Positions 9,498 to 18,951 of a DNA stretch of 64,000 nucleotides are shown piece by piece (the stretch's first letter is position 1; each line of letters begins with the position of its first letter). A program made the translations under genes and the position numbers. The notes under the pieces are model-generated. The model had not been told where the DNA came from, did not search any database, and saw only the letters and a program-made list of their open reading frames with translations. The stretch comes from Clostridia bacterium (GTDB lineage: Bacteria; Bacillota; Clostridia; Lachnospirales; Lachnospiraceae), in NCBI GenBank assembly GCA_003249225.1, contig QKJQ01000016.1:1-64000 (forward strand). The letters run 5' to 3'.

Positions 9498-10426
9498 AAG
9501 AAACGATTGTAAAAAAGAGTCGGAAGGGCAGTTCAAATACCGGAGAACATATATTTACAATGCTGAATACAGTCTTTTTGATTCTGCTATGTATGATAAC
9601 CATCTACCCCTTGTTCTATATTATTGTTTACTCGCTGAATGAAGGCCTGGATTCCATGAAAGGCGGGCTTTATCTATGGCCACGAGAGTTTACATTATTC
9701 AATTATCAATATGTATTTGGAAATGGCGTGATCAAACATTCCTACCTTGTGACCATTGGAAGAACCATTCTTGGAACGCTGACTGGTCTGATCATAACAG
9801 GTGTAACTGCTTATGGATTTTCGTTAAAGAGTCTGCCTTACAGGAAGGGACTAATGATGATCGCCTTGATTCCAATGCTGTTTAATGGCGGTATTATACC
9901 TTACTATATTCAGCTTTCCAGACTTCATCTGGTGGATTCCTTCTGGGTCTATATCATTCCCTGTATGTTCAGTGTATGGAACATGTTCGTAATGATGAAA
10001 TTCTTTATGGGACTGCCGGAAGAAATGAGAGAATCAGCACATATTGATGGAGCTGGGGAAGTTAGAATCTTTGTTCAGATCATTATTCCGCTTTCGAAAC
10101 CTGTTATCGCTGCCATTGGTCTGTTCATTGCAGTATGGCACTGGAATGACTGGTACTCAGGTTCATTTTATGTAAGCAACGCCAATCTTCTGCCATTGCA
10201 GACCTATCTGCAGCGTCTGTTCAATGCCAACAGCCTCAGTATGCTGACACAAAACAGTCAAATCGTAGCAGAAGCGGCAGCACATGAATCACAGACCGCA
10301 ACAATGACAATAACATCTGTCAAAATGGCAGCGGTAGTAATCGGAACTTTGCCTATTCTTTGCGTATATCCATTCATACAAAAGTACTTTGTAAAAGGTA
10401 TGCTGATTGGATCGGTGAAAGGCTGA
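9491..10426 (+). CDS. Carbohydrate ABC transporter permease, YtcP/LplC family
   Basis: Permease of 311 residues, partner of the preceding LplB-type subunit. I-T-I-Y-P-L-F-Y-I-I-V-Y-S-L-N near the N-terminus is a YtcP/LplC hallmark. The EAA loop (E-S-A-H-I-D-G-A-G-E, about 180) is present and P-L-Q-T-Y-L-Q-R lies in the C-terminal third. The start overlaps the end of the previous gene by 7 bases and has AGGAG just upstream, indicating translational coupling. Together with the solute-binding lipoprotein it forms a CUT1-type oligosaccharide importer. Confidence 0.88.
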   Translation: MVKETIVKKSRKGSSNTGEHIFTMLNTVFLILLCMITIYPLFYIIVYSLNEGLDSMKGGLYLWPREFTLFNYQYVFGNGVIKHSYLVTIGRTILGTLTGLIITGVTAYGFSLKSLPYRKGLMMIALIPMLFNGGIIPYYIQLSRLHLVDSFWVYIIPCMFSVWNMFVMMKFFMGLPEEMRESAHIDGAGEVRIFVQIIIPLSKPVIAAIGLFIAVWHWNDWYSGSFYVSNANLLPLQTYLQRLFNANSLSMLTQNSQIVAEAAAHESQTATMTITSVKMAAVVIGTLPILCVYPFIQKYFVKGMLIGSVKG

Positions 10427-10515
10427 ATCATAGAAAAAGGATGGGGGGATAAAAGGGTATTGGGTTTTTCTTTGGGTTGTAGTATCTTATTAATAGTTAA
10501 TTGGAGGAGGGTACA

Positions 10516-12258
10516 ATGAAAGTAAAAAAGATTATTTCATGTTTATTGATTGCAATGATGCTAGTAACTATGGCAGCCTGCGGAAAGAATGAGAATGACG
10601 GTGCGACTGCAAATGCGGGTCAGGATGACAATTCCGGCAGCTCAGGAACAGCTTCCAATGCAGCAACAAGTGATGCGGATGGCTTTTATACGTCGGTAGC
10701 AGCAGGTGGGGAAACAACAGACCAGGTATCCATTCTTGTCGGATGGACTTCGGAAAGCCCGAATGACACACTGGTTCAACAGCTGATGAAAGAAAAAGTA
10801 GGTATCGACTATGTATGTGAGTACATGCAGAGCAGCGATTACCTTACAACCTTGAATTTGAAATTAAGCAGTGGCGCAGATCTGCCGGATATTATGATCT
10901 TTCCGTACGATATCAATGTACAGAGTGCATTGATTACAGCAGACCGAATCATGAATCTGAATGATGTATATACGAGTGATAAGCTGACCAATATTCCTAA
11001 CATCGATTCGAGAATACAGAGTTACATAAAGACGAGCAGCGGCGATATGTGGTGGATACCTGGCTGGTATGCCAATGAATATGATAATCCGTGGGGCGGC
11101 TGGACCGTTGATGCCTGGTGGATCCGTACCGATCTGTTAGAAGCTGCCGGTAAGACGGATGCAGATGTAACGACCATCGAGGGTCTGGAAGACACCATGC
11201 GTGCAATGGCAACGCTGACTGACAGCAATGGCAGTGCAATCATTCCACTATCCTTTGTTCAGGGTGACAATCACGAAGAACGACTGATTATATCGACATT
11301 TGGCGTTGATACGGCAAATGGAGTAAGCGGAATGCCGGCGGTTATGAATATCGATGGTAATTTTGTATTCGAGTATGATAATCCGAATTACAAAGAAGCT
11401 TATCGGTGGATGAACCAGATGTACCGCGAAGGGCTGATCGATATGGAAGTAGCAACAATGTCACAGGAACGCTTCAAAGAGAAAATTGTTAGCGGTCAAA
11501 TCGGTATGTTTACAACGGATCTTTGGGAATCCGGACTTAATGAGACATGGAAGAATTATAACACAGGAGATGAAAGTGTTACCATGTATTATGAACCATA
11601 CAATGATCCGGCCGTGGAAGGTGTGACCAGTGGTTCTACCTCGTACGTAAATCCTAACCCGCAGTATATGGTATATATAAACAAAGATACAAAACATGTA
11701 AATGCAGCCTTGAATTTTCTTGAATGGGTGAATGATCCGTCTCCTTACAGACAGCAGGAAATCAGTGAAGGACCTGTAGATACAAACTGGTACTTTACCG
11801 ATGAAGCAAGCGGAACCTGGGATTTTGAAGAAAGCTATAAAGAAGAAAGAGATTCGGGCGACAGCGCACGCGTTGCAGCGGTAACACCACAGCTTTGGCA
11901 GTTCGCCAGTTACAGTAATGCATGGTATCCATGGTGGAACCAGAATCAGACAGGCGCTACGGTTGGTGCCGGACTTACATCAAAGTACTGTAAAGTATGT
12001 AACTCAGAAGTTATTAACTTCCGTTCGATTACAGACTATGATAATGTAAAAGTAGATGTCGACAGTGTGATCTCAGAAAATCTGGCTTCGCTCAAATCCG
12101 TCGTTGATGAATATACAGCGAAAATGGTCATGGCTGATTCAGATGAAAAGTTCGAAGAATATTATACAGAATTCCAGAAGAGACTGGATCTTGTTGCTAA
12201 CTGGTCCGAAATGAAGGATGAATGGATGACTCTGTACACCGAACAATTTGGTGAATAA
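10516..12258 (+). CDS. Extracellular solute-binding lipoprotein of the carbohydrate ABC importer
   Basis: Protein of about 580 residues. The N-terminus (MKVKKIISCLLIAMM, then V-T-M-A-A-C-G) is a lipoprotein signal with the lipobox Cys near residue 23, followed by a Gly/Ser/Asn/Asp-rich linker. The mature part is a family-1-type sugar-binding protein of the LplA/YtcQ size class. ATG 10516 follows GGAGGAGG; an in-frame TTG at 10501 covers that ribosome site and is rejected. It captures the sugar and hands it to the two preceding permeases. The ligand is unknown; homologous systems serve plant-derived oligosaccharides. Confidence 0.88.
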   Translation: MKVKKIISCLLIAMMLVTMAACGKNENDGATANAGQDDNSGSSGTASNAATSDADGFYTSVAAGGETTDQVSILVGWTSESPNDTLVQQLMKEKVGIDYVCEYMQSSDYLTTLNLKLSSGADLPDIMIFPYDINVQSALITADRIMNLNDVYTSDKLTNIPNIDSRIQSYIKTSSGDMWWIPGWYANEYDNPWGGWTVDAWWIRTDLLEAAGKTDADVTTIEGLEDTMRAMATLTDSNGSAIIPLSFVQGDNHEERLIISTFGVDTANGVSGMPAVMNIDGNFVFEYDNPNYKEAYRWMNQMYREGLIDMEVATMSQERFKEKIVSGQIGMFTTDLWESGLNETWKNYNTGDESVTMYYEPYNDPAVEGVTSGSTSYVNPNPQYMVYINKDTKHVNAALNFLEWVNDPSPYRQQEISEGPVDTNWYFTDEASGTWDFEESYKEERDSGDSARVAAVTPQLWQFASYSNAWYPWWNQNQTGATVGAGLTSKYCKVCNSEVINFRSITDYDNVKVDVDSVISENLASLKSVVDEYTAKMVMADSDEKFEEYYTEFQKRLDLVANWSEMKDEWMTLYTEQFGE

Positions 12259-12273
12259 AGGTTAGAATAGAAG

Positions 12274-12305
12274 GTTTCCTGCACGAAAAGGTGCAGGAAA
12301 CTTTT
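12274..12305 (+). terminator. Intercistronic terminator after the solute-binding protein gene
   Basis: GTTTCCTGCAC (12274-12284) pairs perfectly with GTGCAGGAAAC (12291-12301) around GAAAAG, then TTTT. It lies 15 bases after the stop and 25 before the histidine kinase. It probably yields excess importer mRNA while letting some transcription continue into the regulators, or stabilises the 3' end. Confidence 0.8.
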
Positions 12306-12330
12306 AGCGCGTAAGGAGACAGCTTCCCGG

Positions 12331-14055
12331 ATGATTAAGAAGATAAAAAACTCAATTCAAAACTCATTAAAGCTTCAGGTCATGATCATGTTCATCATTT
12401 CAATGGCCGCTGTCTACTTCATTTCATGGTTCTTTATGTCCGAGTTATTATTCCGGCCGCTTGAAAATGAACGCAGGCAGAACCTTGAAAGCTATATGGA
12501 AAAAACAGTGAGTGAAATCAGGAATCAAAAGGAACTATGTGAAAGCACAGCGGTTGAGCTTGCTTATAACCGTGTTGTTGCAAAGTCTTTGTCGGAAGAT
12601 TACGATAATTATACAGAGATATGGGAGAGCATGAGTGACTTGAAAGCCATTGTGCAGGAAGGTATTGCGATATCAGGGGTTAAGGGAATTTGTCTGTACT
12701 ATCAAGGGGGAAACCTTTGGGAAGATGGTGCGTTCATAAAATCTTCTGATTATCAGAATGTATATGCAGATGCTGCTATGCGTTGGGAGCACGACGCGGA
12801 TGCGACCTTTGAAAATGATGCAACTTCCATAGCGCTCTTTCAGAAAGTTGAGGGATTGATCAACGGAATAAAAGCGTATGTTAAAATATCAGTGAATACA
12901 CAGAATACTTTTGGCTCCTTTATACAGACCGATAAGAATTCGGATGAAATCATTTATATGGTGAACAATGATAACATTATCATTGCCGCATCGGATAGCA
13001 AGACACTGAATGAGAGAATCGATGATGTACTTGGTTTTGATTATAATGCACTGAACAAAGATGAAATCTATGAAATTGAAGATGAGATAGCGATGAAAGT
13101 ACGTATCGACGAAAACTGGACTTTGTGGGTGTCTACTCCTGTCGTACAAATAAGCAATATGGTCGAGCAGGCGAGGAAAGTCACCATGGTATCATTTCTG
13201 TTTTTTGTAATCTTTATAAGCGCCATGCTATGGATACTTATGAGCAAGGTATTCCGGCGCATTACCAGAATCGGTGACAGGATGGAGCATATCTGGGATG
13301 ATATGAGCGTTGCTGAGACGGGAAAGAAAAGGGATGAAGTCGGACGGCTGGAATCAAGGTATAATGATCTGGTTTTGCAGCTGAATCAAGCAATCGATGA
13401 TATAGCCTCAGAAAAGACACAGAAACAGGTGTTTGAACTGAAAGCAATTGAAACACAGATCAATCCTCACTTTTTATACAATACCTTAGGTGCAATGCGG
13501 TGGGAAGCACTGGAAAACAAGAATGAAAAACTGGTCAATATGATTGATAATCTGGCTGATTTCTACCGTTTGTCGCTAAACAAAGGGAAAAGCTTTCTGG
13601 CAATAGAAAGTGAACTAAAGCTGCTTCAGACCTATATCAGGATCCAGCAGACAAGATATGATGATATTGTAAATGTGGTCTATGACATTGATGAAAGCAT
13701 AAAAAATGTTATAATACCTAAAATGATATTACAGCCGCTGATCGAGAATATCTGGGTTCACGGGAATATCACACTGGAAGGTAACCGGATGATACACATT
13801 GAGATCAAAGACAGAGGCAGAAACATAGAAATACGAATACGCGATAATGGCTCAGGGATGAAACAGGAAGTGCTAGAGCGTCTGTTCAGCAATCAGGAGG
13901 AAACAGACAGGTCGTCCGGTATAGGCATAGGCTTTATTAAGGATATACTGACCTTTTATTATGGCGACAACTATATCTATCATATAGACAGCGTTGAGAA
14001 TATAGGAACCAATGTGCAGATGATTTTACCAAAGAAAATGGAGGTCGATACATGA
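12331..14055 (+). CDS. YesM-family sensor histidine kinase
   Basis: Kinase of 574 residues: TM1 (about 15-37), an extracellular sensor region, TM2 (about 285-307), HAMP-like linker, His_kinase domain with the phospho-acceptor histidine in T-Q-I-N-P-H-F-L-Y-N-T-L (about 383-394), and a C-terminal ATPase domain with the N box (Q-P-L-I-E-N) and G-S-G-M. This is the YesM/LytS type that pairs with AraC-type regulators. It ends in an ATGA overlap with the response regulator. Located directly after an importer, it likely senses the transported sugar or its binding protein and induces the operon. Confidence 0.9.
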   Translation: MIKKIKNSIQNSLKLQVMIMFIISMAAVYFISWFFMSELLFRPLENERRQNLESYMEKTVSEIRNQKELCESTAVELAYNRVVAKSLSEDYDNYTEIWESMSDLKAIVQEGIAISGVKGICLYYQGGNLWEDGAFIKSSDYQNVYADAAMRWEHDADATFENDATSIALFQKVEGLINGIKAYVKISVNTQNTFGSFIQTDKNSDEIIYMVNNDNIIIAASDSKTLNERIDDVLGFDYNALNKDEIYEIEDEIAMKVRIDENWTLWVSTPVVQISNMVEQARKVTMVSFLFFVIFISAMLWILMSKVFRRITRIGDRMEHIWDDMSVAETGKKRDEVGRLESRYNDLVLQLNQAIDDIASEKTQKQVFELKAIETQINPHFLYNTLGAMRWEALENKNEKLVNMIDNLADFYRLSLNKGKSFLAIESELKLLQTYIRIQQTRYDDIVNVVYDIDESIKNVIIPKMILQPLIENIWVHGNITLEGNRMIHIEIKDRGRNIEIRIRDNGSGMKQEVLERLFSNQEETDRSSGIGIGFIKDILTFYYGDNYIYHIDSVENIGTNVQMILPKKMEVDT

Positions 14056-14813
14056 AAGCAGTAGTCATTGATGATGAACCGGCTCATGTTCACGGTATTC
14101 TGAAATACATCAAATGGGAAGAACTTGGTTTCGATGAACCCACCGGATTTACGGATGTAAAGAAGGCTCTCCGGTATTTTGAAGAGAATGCAGCGGATGT
14201 TGTTATAACGGACATCCGGATGCCCGAAATCGATGGTCTGACCCTGATACGGAAATTCCAGGACATTAAATCAGATCTGGATATTATCATTGTGAGTGGG
14301 TATGATAATTTTTCCTATGCACAGGAAGCAATTAAGCTTGGAGTCCGGGCGTACTTGTTAAAACCGCTGAAAATAGAAGAACTTCATAGAGAACTTGTAA
14401 AATGTCAGGACAACAGGATCAATAATGAGCTGTCTGCCATAAAAAAGATAAAATCCGAGAACCAGGAGGAGGCCAATACAGAACTGCATCCATCCATTCG
14501 AAAAATCATAGAATACATACATCTAAATTATGCATCTGGTGAACTAACAATGCAGCTGCTTGCGGAGCGGTTTCAAATGAACGATTGTTATCTAAGCTCT
14601 TTGTTCCATAAAGAGACAGGTGTCAACCTGAATTCATATATTACGATTTTCAGATTAAAGAAGGGTATGCAGCTGCTTAAGTCAACCCAGGACAGGATCA
14701 GTGAGATATCCTATCGTTGTGGTTATAATAACCCAAGTTACTTTTCAGAACAGTTCAAGAACTACTTTGGAATTACGCCCAGCGAAGCAAGAAAAAGCAA
14801 TGAAACAGCTTAA
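14052..14813 (+). CDS. YesN-family response regulator with AraC-type DNA-binding domain
   Basis: Protein of 253 residues. Receiver domain 1-120 has the acidic pair (I-D-D-E at 8-11), phospho-acceptor Asp in V-I-T-D-I-R-M-P-E (about 55), and the K of L-L-K-P-L (about 105). Residues 150-250 carry two helix-turn-helix motifs of AraC type ending in Y-F-G-I-T-P-S-E-A-R. Translationally coupled to the kinase. It presumably activates the upstream permease operon; a binding site could not be assigned. Confidence 0.92.
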   Translation: MKAVVIDDEPAHVHGILKYIKWEELGFDEPTGFTDVKKALRYFEENAADVVITDIRMPEIDGLTLIRKFQDIKSDLDIIIVSGYDNFSYAQEAIKLGVRAYLLKPLKIEELHRELVKCQDNRINNELSAIKKIKSENQEEANTELHPSIRKIIEYIHLNYASGELTMQLLAERFQMNDCYLSSLFHKETGVNLNSYITIFRLKKGMQLLKSTQDRISEISYRCGYNNPSYFSEQFKNYFGITPSEARKSNETA

Positions 14814-14983
14814 ATTAATCAACGAATCCGCTTTCTTTCATGTTTGGTTCTGGTATGGTATTTGTATTTTTCTTTTGATAGGACAGCCAAGTAACTTTTG
14901 TTTTGTCAGCCTGCATTTCCAAGGGTAGGTTTCATTGTATTCACAATTCCTGCTTCCAATTTCGATTGGTTTATCACTTTGAA

Positions 14984-15017
14984 TCCATGCATCACGTCAC
15001 GTGATGGGTGGATTTTT
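14984..15017 (+). terminator. Terminator between the YesN gene and the MerR promoter
   Basis: CATCACG (14989-14995) pairs with CGTGATG (14999-15005) with loop TCA, extended outward by TCCA/TGGA at 14984-14987 and 15009-15012, then TTTTT. It is the only distinct structure in the 290 bases between the YesN stop and the next promoter; short ORFs there lack ribosome sites. Confidence 0.7.
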
Positions 15018-15102
15018 CTTTCTGTAAGGAAGGTGGATTTCAGGCAAGCACATAAGGGTCAAAACTTTGCAAAAACAATGAAGTAAATATTGGTAAAATA
15101 CA

Positions 15103-15133
15103 TTGACTTTGACGTTAGGTCAACGGCTATAAT
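15103..15133 (+). promoter_or_regulatory. MerR-type promoter with 19-bp spacer and inverted-repeat operator
   Basis: TTGACT (15103-15108) and TATAAT (15128-15133) are separated by exactly 19 bp. The spacer holds an inverted repeat, TTGAC-gttag-GTCAA (15109-15123). An over-long spacer carrying a dyad is the defining layout of promoters untwisted by MerR-family activators. The next gene encodes a MerR-family protein, so autoregulation is the simplest reading. Confidence 0.78.
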
Positions 15134-15282
15134 AGAACCATAAGGCAGGGTACCGCATCTTTACTAGCAGACAGATAAGAAAAACAACACAGACAAGAAA
15201 TAAAACACAGACATGAAAGCTATCACAGAAAAACGATCTATGATACATTCCAGATTGTGGAATACAGGAAAAGGAGTTTGGC

Positions 15283-17934
15283 ATGGAGCTGACAAGAATT
15301 ACAGAGGTTACAGAACAATATGGGGTTTCCTCAAGAACACTGCGGTATTATGAGGAAGTGGGACTTATCAAAAGTGAGCGTCCTGCTTTTGAAAAATACC
15401 GGTTCTATGATAAGGAGAATGTAGATCGTCTGCAGCAGATCCTCGTTCTTAGAAAGATGCAGATACCGGTTAAGGATATCATGAGAATCTATGAAAGTCA
15501 GGATATGGAAGTGCTGGTACAGAGCTTTGTAAACCGTCTGGAAGAAATCGATGATGAGATAAGTACACTTTCACAGATCAGAAACTATGTGGATGACTTT
15601 TTAAATGCCATGATTGCACATGGTATTACCCAGATCTCAGCATTGCCGTTGCTGTACGAAAAGATGGAAGAAGAATTATCCTCAGAAAGAAATCAATCTT
15701 CCGGGGAGGTGCTTGGCATGTTAAACGAAAAAGCCGCAAAACCATTGGAAATCGATATTGTTACATTGCCGTCTATGTTCGTAATGACATCACTGCGACG
15801 TGACACAGGAAGAACCGATACCGATGGATTCTGGGACTGGTTTTCTGCCAATCAGGTACCGCTTGGAAGACCGGGCAGCCGGACCTTTTTCGAATACCAG
15901 CACGAGGGCGAAATCGTATTCATGCAAAAGATTGAGGAAGAAGCAAACGTTTGTCCCTTTGAATGCCAGGAGTTTACAGGAGGGTTCTTTGCTGTAACCT
16001 CTGCCTATACAGACGAAGATCTGGGAGCCTTGCAGAGCAGAATGCTGCAAAGCTTTGACGACAATCCGGGTTTTGAGGTGGATTTTCTGCACAACGGGAA
16101 GCTGCGGCACGATACTCTTCTGGAAACAGTATATTCCCTGGATACGGAAAGAGAACGGGTAAATGTATACCTGCCGGTGAAAGAGAGAAAACCGTATTTT
16201 ACAGATTTTAATGAATATGAGCTGGTACAGGATATTACAGCAAAAGAGATTGAGGAAGCAAACCCGGTGTTGAAATCCTACACGGTGGATTTCACCAAGG
16301 TCACACCGATTTACTCTCCGCATTATAAGGTATTAGAAAATGGAGAAGCAGAGTACATTGCATGGATTTCGGAACGTAAGCTTGATACGAACATTGCCGT
16401 GAAACTGCCTTTTCGGGTCGATATTGAATTTCTGGCTGAGGAAAAGAGTGAACAGTATCTGTGGGGAACCAACGAAGGCAGTATGTGGTTCTCTCATAAT
16501 AATCTGTTCTATATACTGAATGATGAAAATTATGCGGATCAGGCATTAAAAAAACATGCAATCAAGTTCTTTCAGCCGGTCCTGGGCAATGAGATCTCCT
16601 TGCCGGGCCTTGGATACTTTCCACATGACCAGTACAATAAGATGTCATGGATTCTGGGAGAAAAGCATTTTGCCGTGATCGTAAACGAGGAAGTCAGGTT
16701 CTGCGGCAGATTTTTTCCATATATGGCTATGGACCTTTATCTTCAGACTCCGCAGCCTGTCATCATCGGAACCAATGGACAGGGAAAGAAACTTTTTCGT
16801 TCCATTACCATATCACAGCTAAAGCTGATGCCAAAAAGCAACAGCCAGAGAAGTTCTATGCTTCTGGATGTAAAGCAAAGCAATAATATTCTTCCGAATC
16901 TGCGGCAGATCGTACATCCGGAATACGGGCAGAATTACTGGTTCAACGGTTGCGCAGCATTTCTTATGGAATGTGCCGGTGAAAAAGAGTATGACTATGA
17001 TTTCTTTGGTGGGCTGACCGGCGATAATTTTGCACAGATTTACAGCAAGAATCATTTTAGAGGAAATGGAGCGGTTGATTTCCGGTTAAGTGAGAAGAAG
17101 AAGCATGGATTCCTTGATCAGATCTTATGGAAATGTGGTTATGAGAGCCGTTTTGTTCCAATTGAAATAATCAGAAAGAACCGGGACGAATATGTTAAGA
17201 AGTTAATGGCTTATATCGATAGGGGACTTCCGGTAATTACAAATGATTATGGTAAGAATCCGAACAATCGATTTGGCTGGAGCGTTCTCGTTGGGTATTC
17301 CCATTACGGAAAGACAATTCTTTATCTGGGAGGAGACGGCAAAGAGTCAGATACGATTTCTGTAGATGATCTGCTTCCGGATGTGGAAGCAGAGGAGGAG
17401 CAAAGCCTGGGCTGGCTGTTCCTGGGTAAGAAGATTGAGGATAAGAAACTTGCAGATATCTACCGTGAAGTCATAATGGAACTGCCGAGTCTTTTGACAA
17501 CAGAAACGGATAACTTTTTCTTTGGCGCGAATGCTTTTCGAGCATTTGCTGATCGTATCGAAAGCGGGTTTTATGAAAAGATCAGAGCAGAAGAATTTGA
17601 TATCTGGGAACTTTATACAAGTTTTATATGTTCTCTTGCAACGAACTACAGTGTCAGTCCTGAGTTTTTACGCAGGGCGCTTGAACTGAATCCTGACATG
17701 TTGGTTATCTCTGATCTGCTTTCGCTTATGGAAACGATGAGCCATTATTGGAACAATGATGAGGGGAAAGATCTGGAAGCCTTGGGAGGTGGTTTCAATG
17801 TCACACTGGAGGCATTGACGAATAAGACAAAGAGAGAAAAAATAGCAGCAAAGATAAGAGAATTTGCATTGTGCACGGATTCGATTGTCGATAGGATGAA
17901 AGCGTTCAACGAGAATAGCAGCAGGAATCTATAA
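15283..17934 (+). CDS. Large MerR regulator fused to GyrI-like and cysteine-hydrolase-like domains
   Basis: 883 residues, about three times the usual MerR-family length. Residues 1-70 are a MerR winged helix (G-V-S-S-R-T-L-R-Y-Y-E-E-V-G-L); 75-125 a coiled-coil dimer helix; about 145-300 a GyrI/AraC effector-binding-like domain; about 305-510 a beta-rich region of unclear fold. About 540-720 resembles the BtrH-N/C39-like cysteine-hydrolase fold, with W-F-N-G-C (Cys near 557) and Y-S-H-Y-G (His near 674) as a possible catalytic pair. The C-terminal 160 residues are helical. ATG 15283 follows AAAAGGAG. It is the first gene of a four-gene run. The regulator part is sure; the domain calls beyond it are inference from patterns. 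Confidence 0.72.
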   Translation: MELTRITEVTEQYGVSSRTLRYYEEVGLIKSERPAFEKYRFYDKENVDRLQQILVLRKMQIPVKDIMRIYESQDMEVLVQSFVNRLEEIDDEISTLSQIRNYVDDFLNAMIAHGITQISALPLLYEKMEEELSSERNQSSGEVLGMLNEKAAKPLEIDIVTLPSMFVMTSLRRDTGRTDTDGFWDWFSANQVPLGRPGSRTFFEYQHEGEIVFMQKIEEEANVCPFECQEFTGGFFAVTSAYTDEDLGALQSRMLQSFDDNPGFEVDFLHNGKLRHDTLLETVYSLDTERERVNVYLPVKERKPYFTDFNEYELVQDITAKEIEEANPVLKSYTVDFTKVTPIYSPHYKVLENGEAEYIAWISERKLDTNIAVKLPFRVDIEFLAEEKSEQYLWGTNEGSMWFSHNNLFYILNDENYADQALKKHAIKFFQPVLGNEISLPGLGYFPHDQYNKMSWILGEKHFAVIVNEEVRFCGRFFPYMAMDLYLQTPQPVIIGTNGQGKKLFRSITISQLKLMPKSNSQRSSMLLDVKQSNNILPNLRQIVHPEYGQNYWFNGCAAFLMECAGEKEYDYDFFGGLTGDNFAQIYSKNHFRGNGAVDFRLSEKKKHGFLDQILWKCGYESRFVPIEIIRKNRDEYVKKLMAYIDRGLPVITNDYGKNPNNRFGWSVLVGYSHYGKTILYLGGDGKESDTISVDDLLPDVEAEEEQSLGWLFLGKKIEDKKLADIYREVIMELPSLLTTETDNFFFGANAFRAFADRIESGFYEKIRAEEFDIWELYTSFICSLATNYSVSPEFLRRALELNPDMLVISDLLSLMETMSHYWNNDEGKDLEALGGGFNVTLEALTNKTKREKIAAKIREFALCTDSIVDRMKAFNENSSRNL

Positions 17935-18014
17935 CAAACAGTAGAATGGCAGCAGAATATTTATTCAGTCAGAACAACAGGATATGAAGTACATTAGGAA
18001 AAGAGGAGAAGTGT

Positions 18015-18488
18015 ATGGATTTTAGAGTGATTTCATTACCGTCTTTTAAGGCAGCTGTTTCAGGGGTAGATACTATCTGTGATTTTGCAGAGAATGGGAT
18101 TTTAAGAAAATTTGATAATTTTTTTTCGGCGATTGCACCAAAAGAGCACGAAAGCTTTGCACCAAGAGATTTTTTATATTATGATGAAGAGAAGAAGGGT
18201 CTGGTCTGGATGTGGGCAATCACAGAAAGCGGAGAGACTGGTGGCTTCGAAGTGAGAAACATTGAAGGTGGATACTATGTTACCTTTGTATACAAGGATG
18301 GGGATGATGAGACACATAACAGACTCTACCAGGAGGTTTTGGAGCAGATCAGGTCGTCTGCTATCTACGAACTTGATATACGACAGGATCATTATGCGAT
18401 GGGACATATCATCACGCCAAAAGAAATCTTCGAGAAACAGGGGTGGGGACAGATGGAAGTATTTGTTCCCATCCGAATGAAAAAATAA
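18015..18488 (+). CDS. GyrI-like small-molecule-binding protein
   Basis: Stand-alone protein of 157 residues whose pattern (I-S-L-P-S-F-K-A-A-V-S-G opening, central F-L-Y-Y-D-E, G-G-Y-Y-V-T-F-V-Y, C-terminal M-E-V-F-V-P-I-R) matches the SHS2-type GyrI/AraC effector-binding fold. Such domains bind amphipathic drugs or inhibit gyrase in some bacteria. It has no DNA-binding region. It lies 80 bases after the MerR fusion, which carries a related domain, so the two may bind the same ligand. ATG 18015 has GAGGAG upstream. Confidence 0.7.
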   Translation: MDFRVISLPSFKAAVSGVDTICDFAENGILRKFDNFFSAIAPKEHESFAPRDFLYYDEEKKGLVWMWAITESGETGGFEVRNIEGGYYVTFVYKDGDDETHNRLYQEVLEQIRSSAIYELDIRQDHYAMGHIITPKEIFEKQGWGQMEVFVPIRMKK

Positions 18489-18520
18489 TTTGTGAACAAC
18501 GACAGAAAGTAGGAGAAAAA

Positions 18521-18931
18521 ATGATCAGACCAATATGCAGAGATGTACTTTTTTTAAGTCAGAAATCCGAACCGGCAGCAGAGGCTGATAAAAATGTAAT
18601 ACAGGATCTGCTGGATACCTTAAAAGCGAACGAAGCCGGCTGCGTTGGTTTGGCTGCGAATATGATCGGTGTTAAAAAGCGTATCATCGTGGTGAGCATG
18701 GGGTTTGGCAATGTTGCTATGATAAATCCGTTGATTGTAAAAAGGAGCGGACCATTTGAAACAGAAGAAGGCTGTTTATCTCTTATCGGTACCAGAAAAA
18801 CAACCAGATATACCGATATTGAGGTGGAATTTCAGGATTCGGACTGGAAAAAACAAAAACAAAAATACAGCGGCTGGATTGCTCAGATCATACAGCATGA
18901 AATCGATCATTGTGACGGAATAATAATTTGA
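18521..18931 (+). CDS. Peptide-deformylase-like protein with atypical motif I
   Basis: Protein of 136 residues. Motif II E-G-C-L-S (Cys85) and motif III Q-H-E-I-D-H (His126, Glu127, His130) supply the metal ligands and catalytic Glu of peptide deformylase. Motif I reads G-L-A-A-N (43-47), where canonical enzymes have Gln in place of Asn47; that Gln stabilises the tetrahedral intermediate. The protein is also shorter than housekeeping deformylases (about 150-190 residues). It may be a second, specialised deformylase or an N-acyl hydrolase. ATG 18521 has AGGAG at 18511-18515. It sits in the MerR-fusion gene run, 32 bases after the GyrI-like gene. Confidence 0.75.
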   Translation: MIRPICRDVLFLSQKSEPAAEADKNVIQDLLDTLKANEAGCVGLAANMIGVKKRIIVVSMGFGNVAMINPLIVKRSGPFETEEGCLSLIGTRKTTRYTDIEVEFQDSDWKKQKQKYSGWIAQIIQHEIDHCDGIII

Positions 18932-18951
18932 GGTTTCCAAAGGGGGATCGT

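Noticed and set aside
15247-15263. ATTCCA/TGGAAT hairpin before the MerR-fusion start as a further family member
   Set aside because: It has a similar position but lacks the AAACTT flank and the direct junction with the ribosome site.
15790-16323. 177-residue reverse frame inside the MerR-fusion gene
   Set aside because: It lies wholly within a long gene with clear domains and has no start signal.
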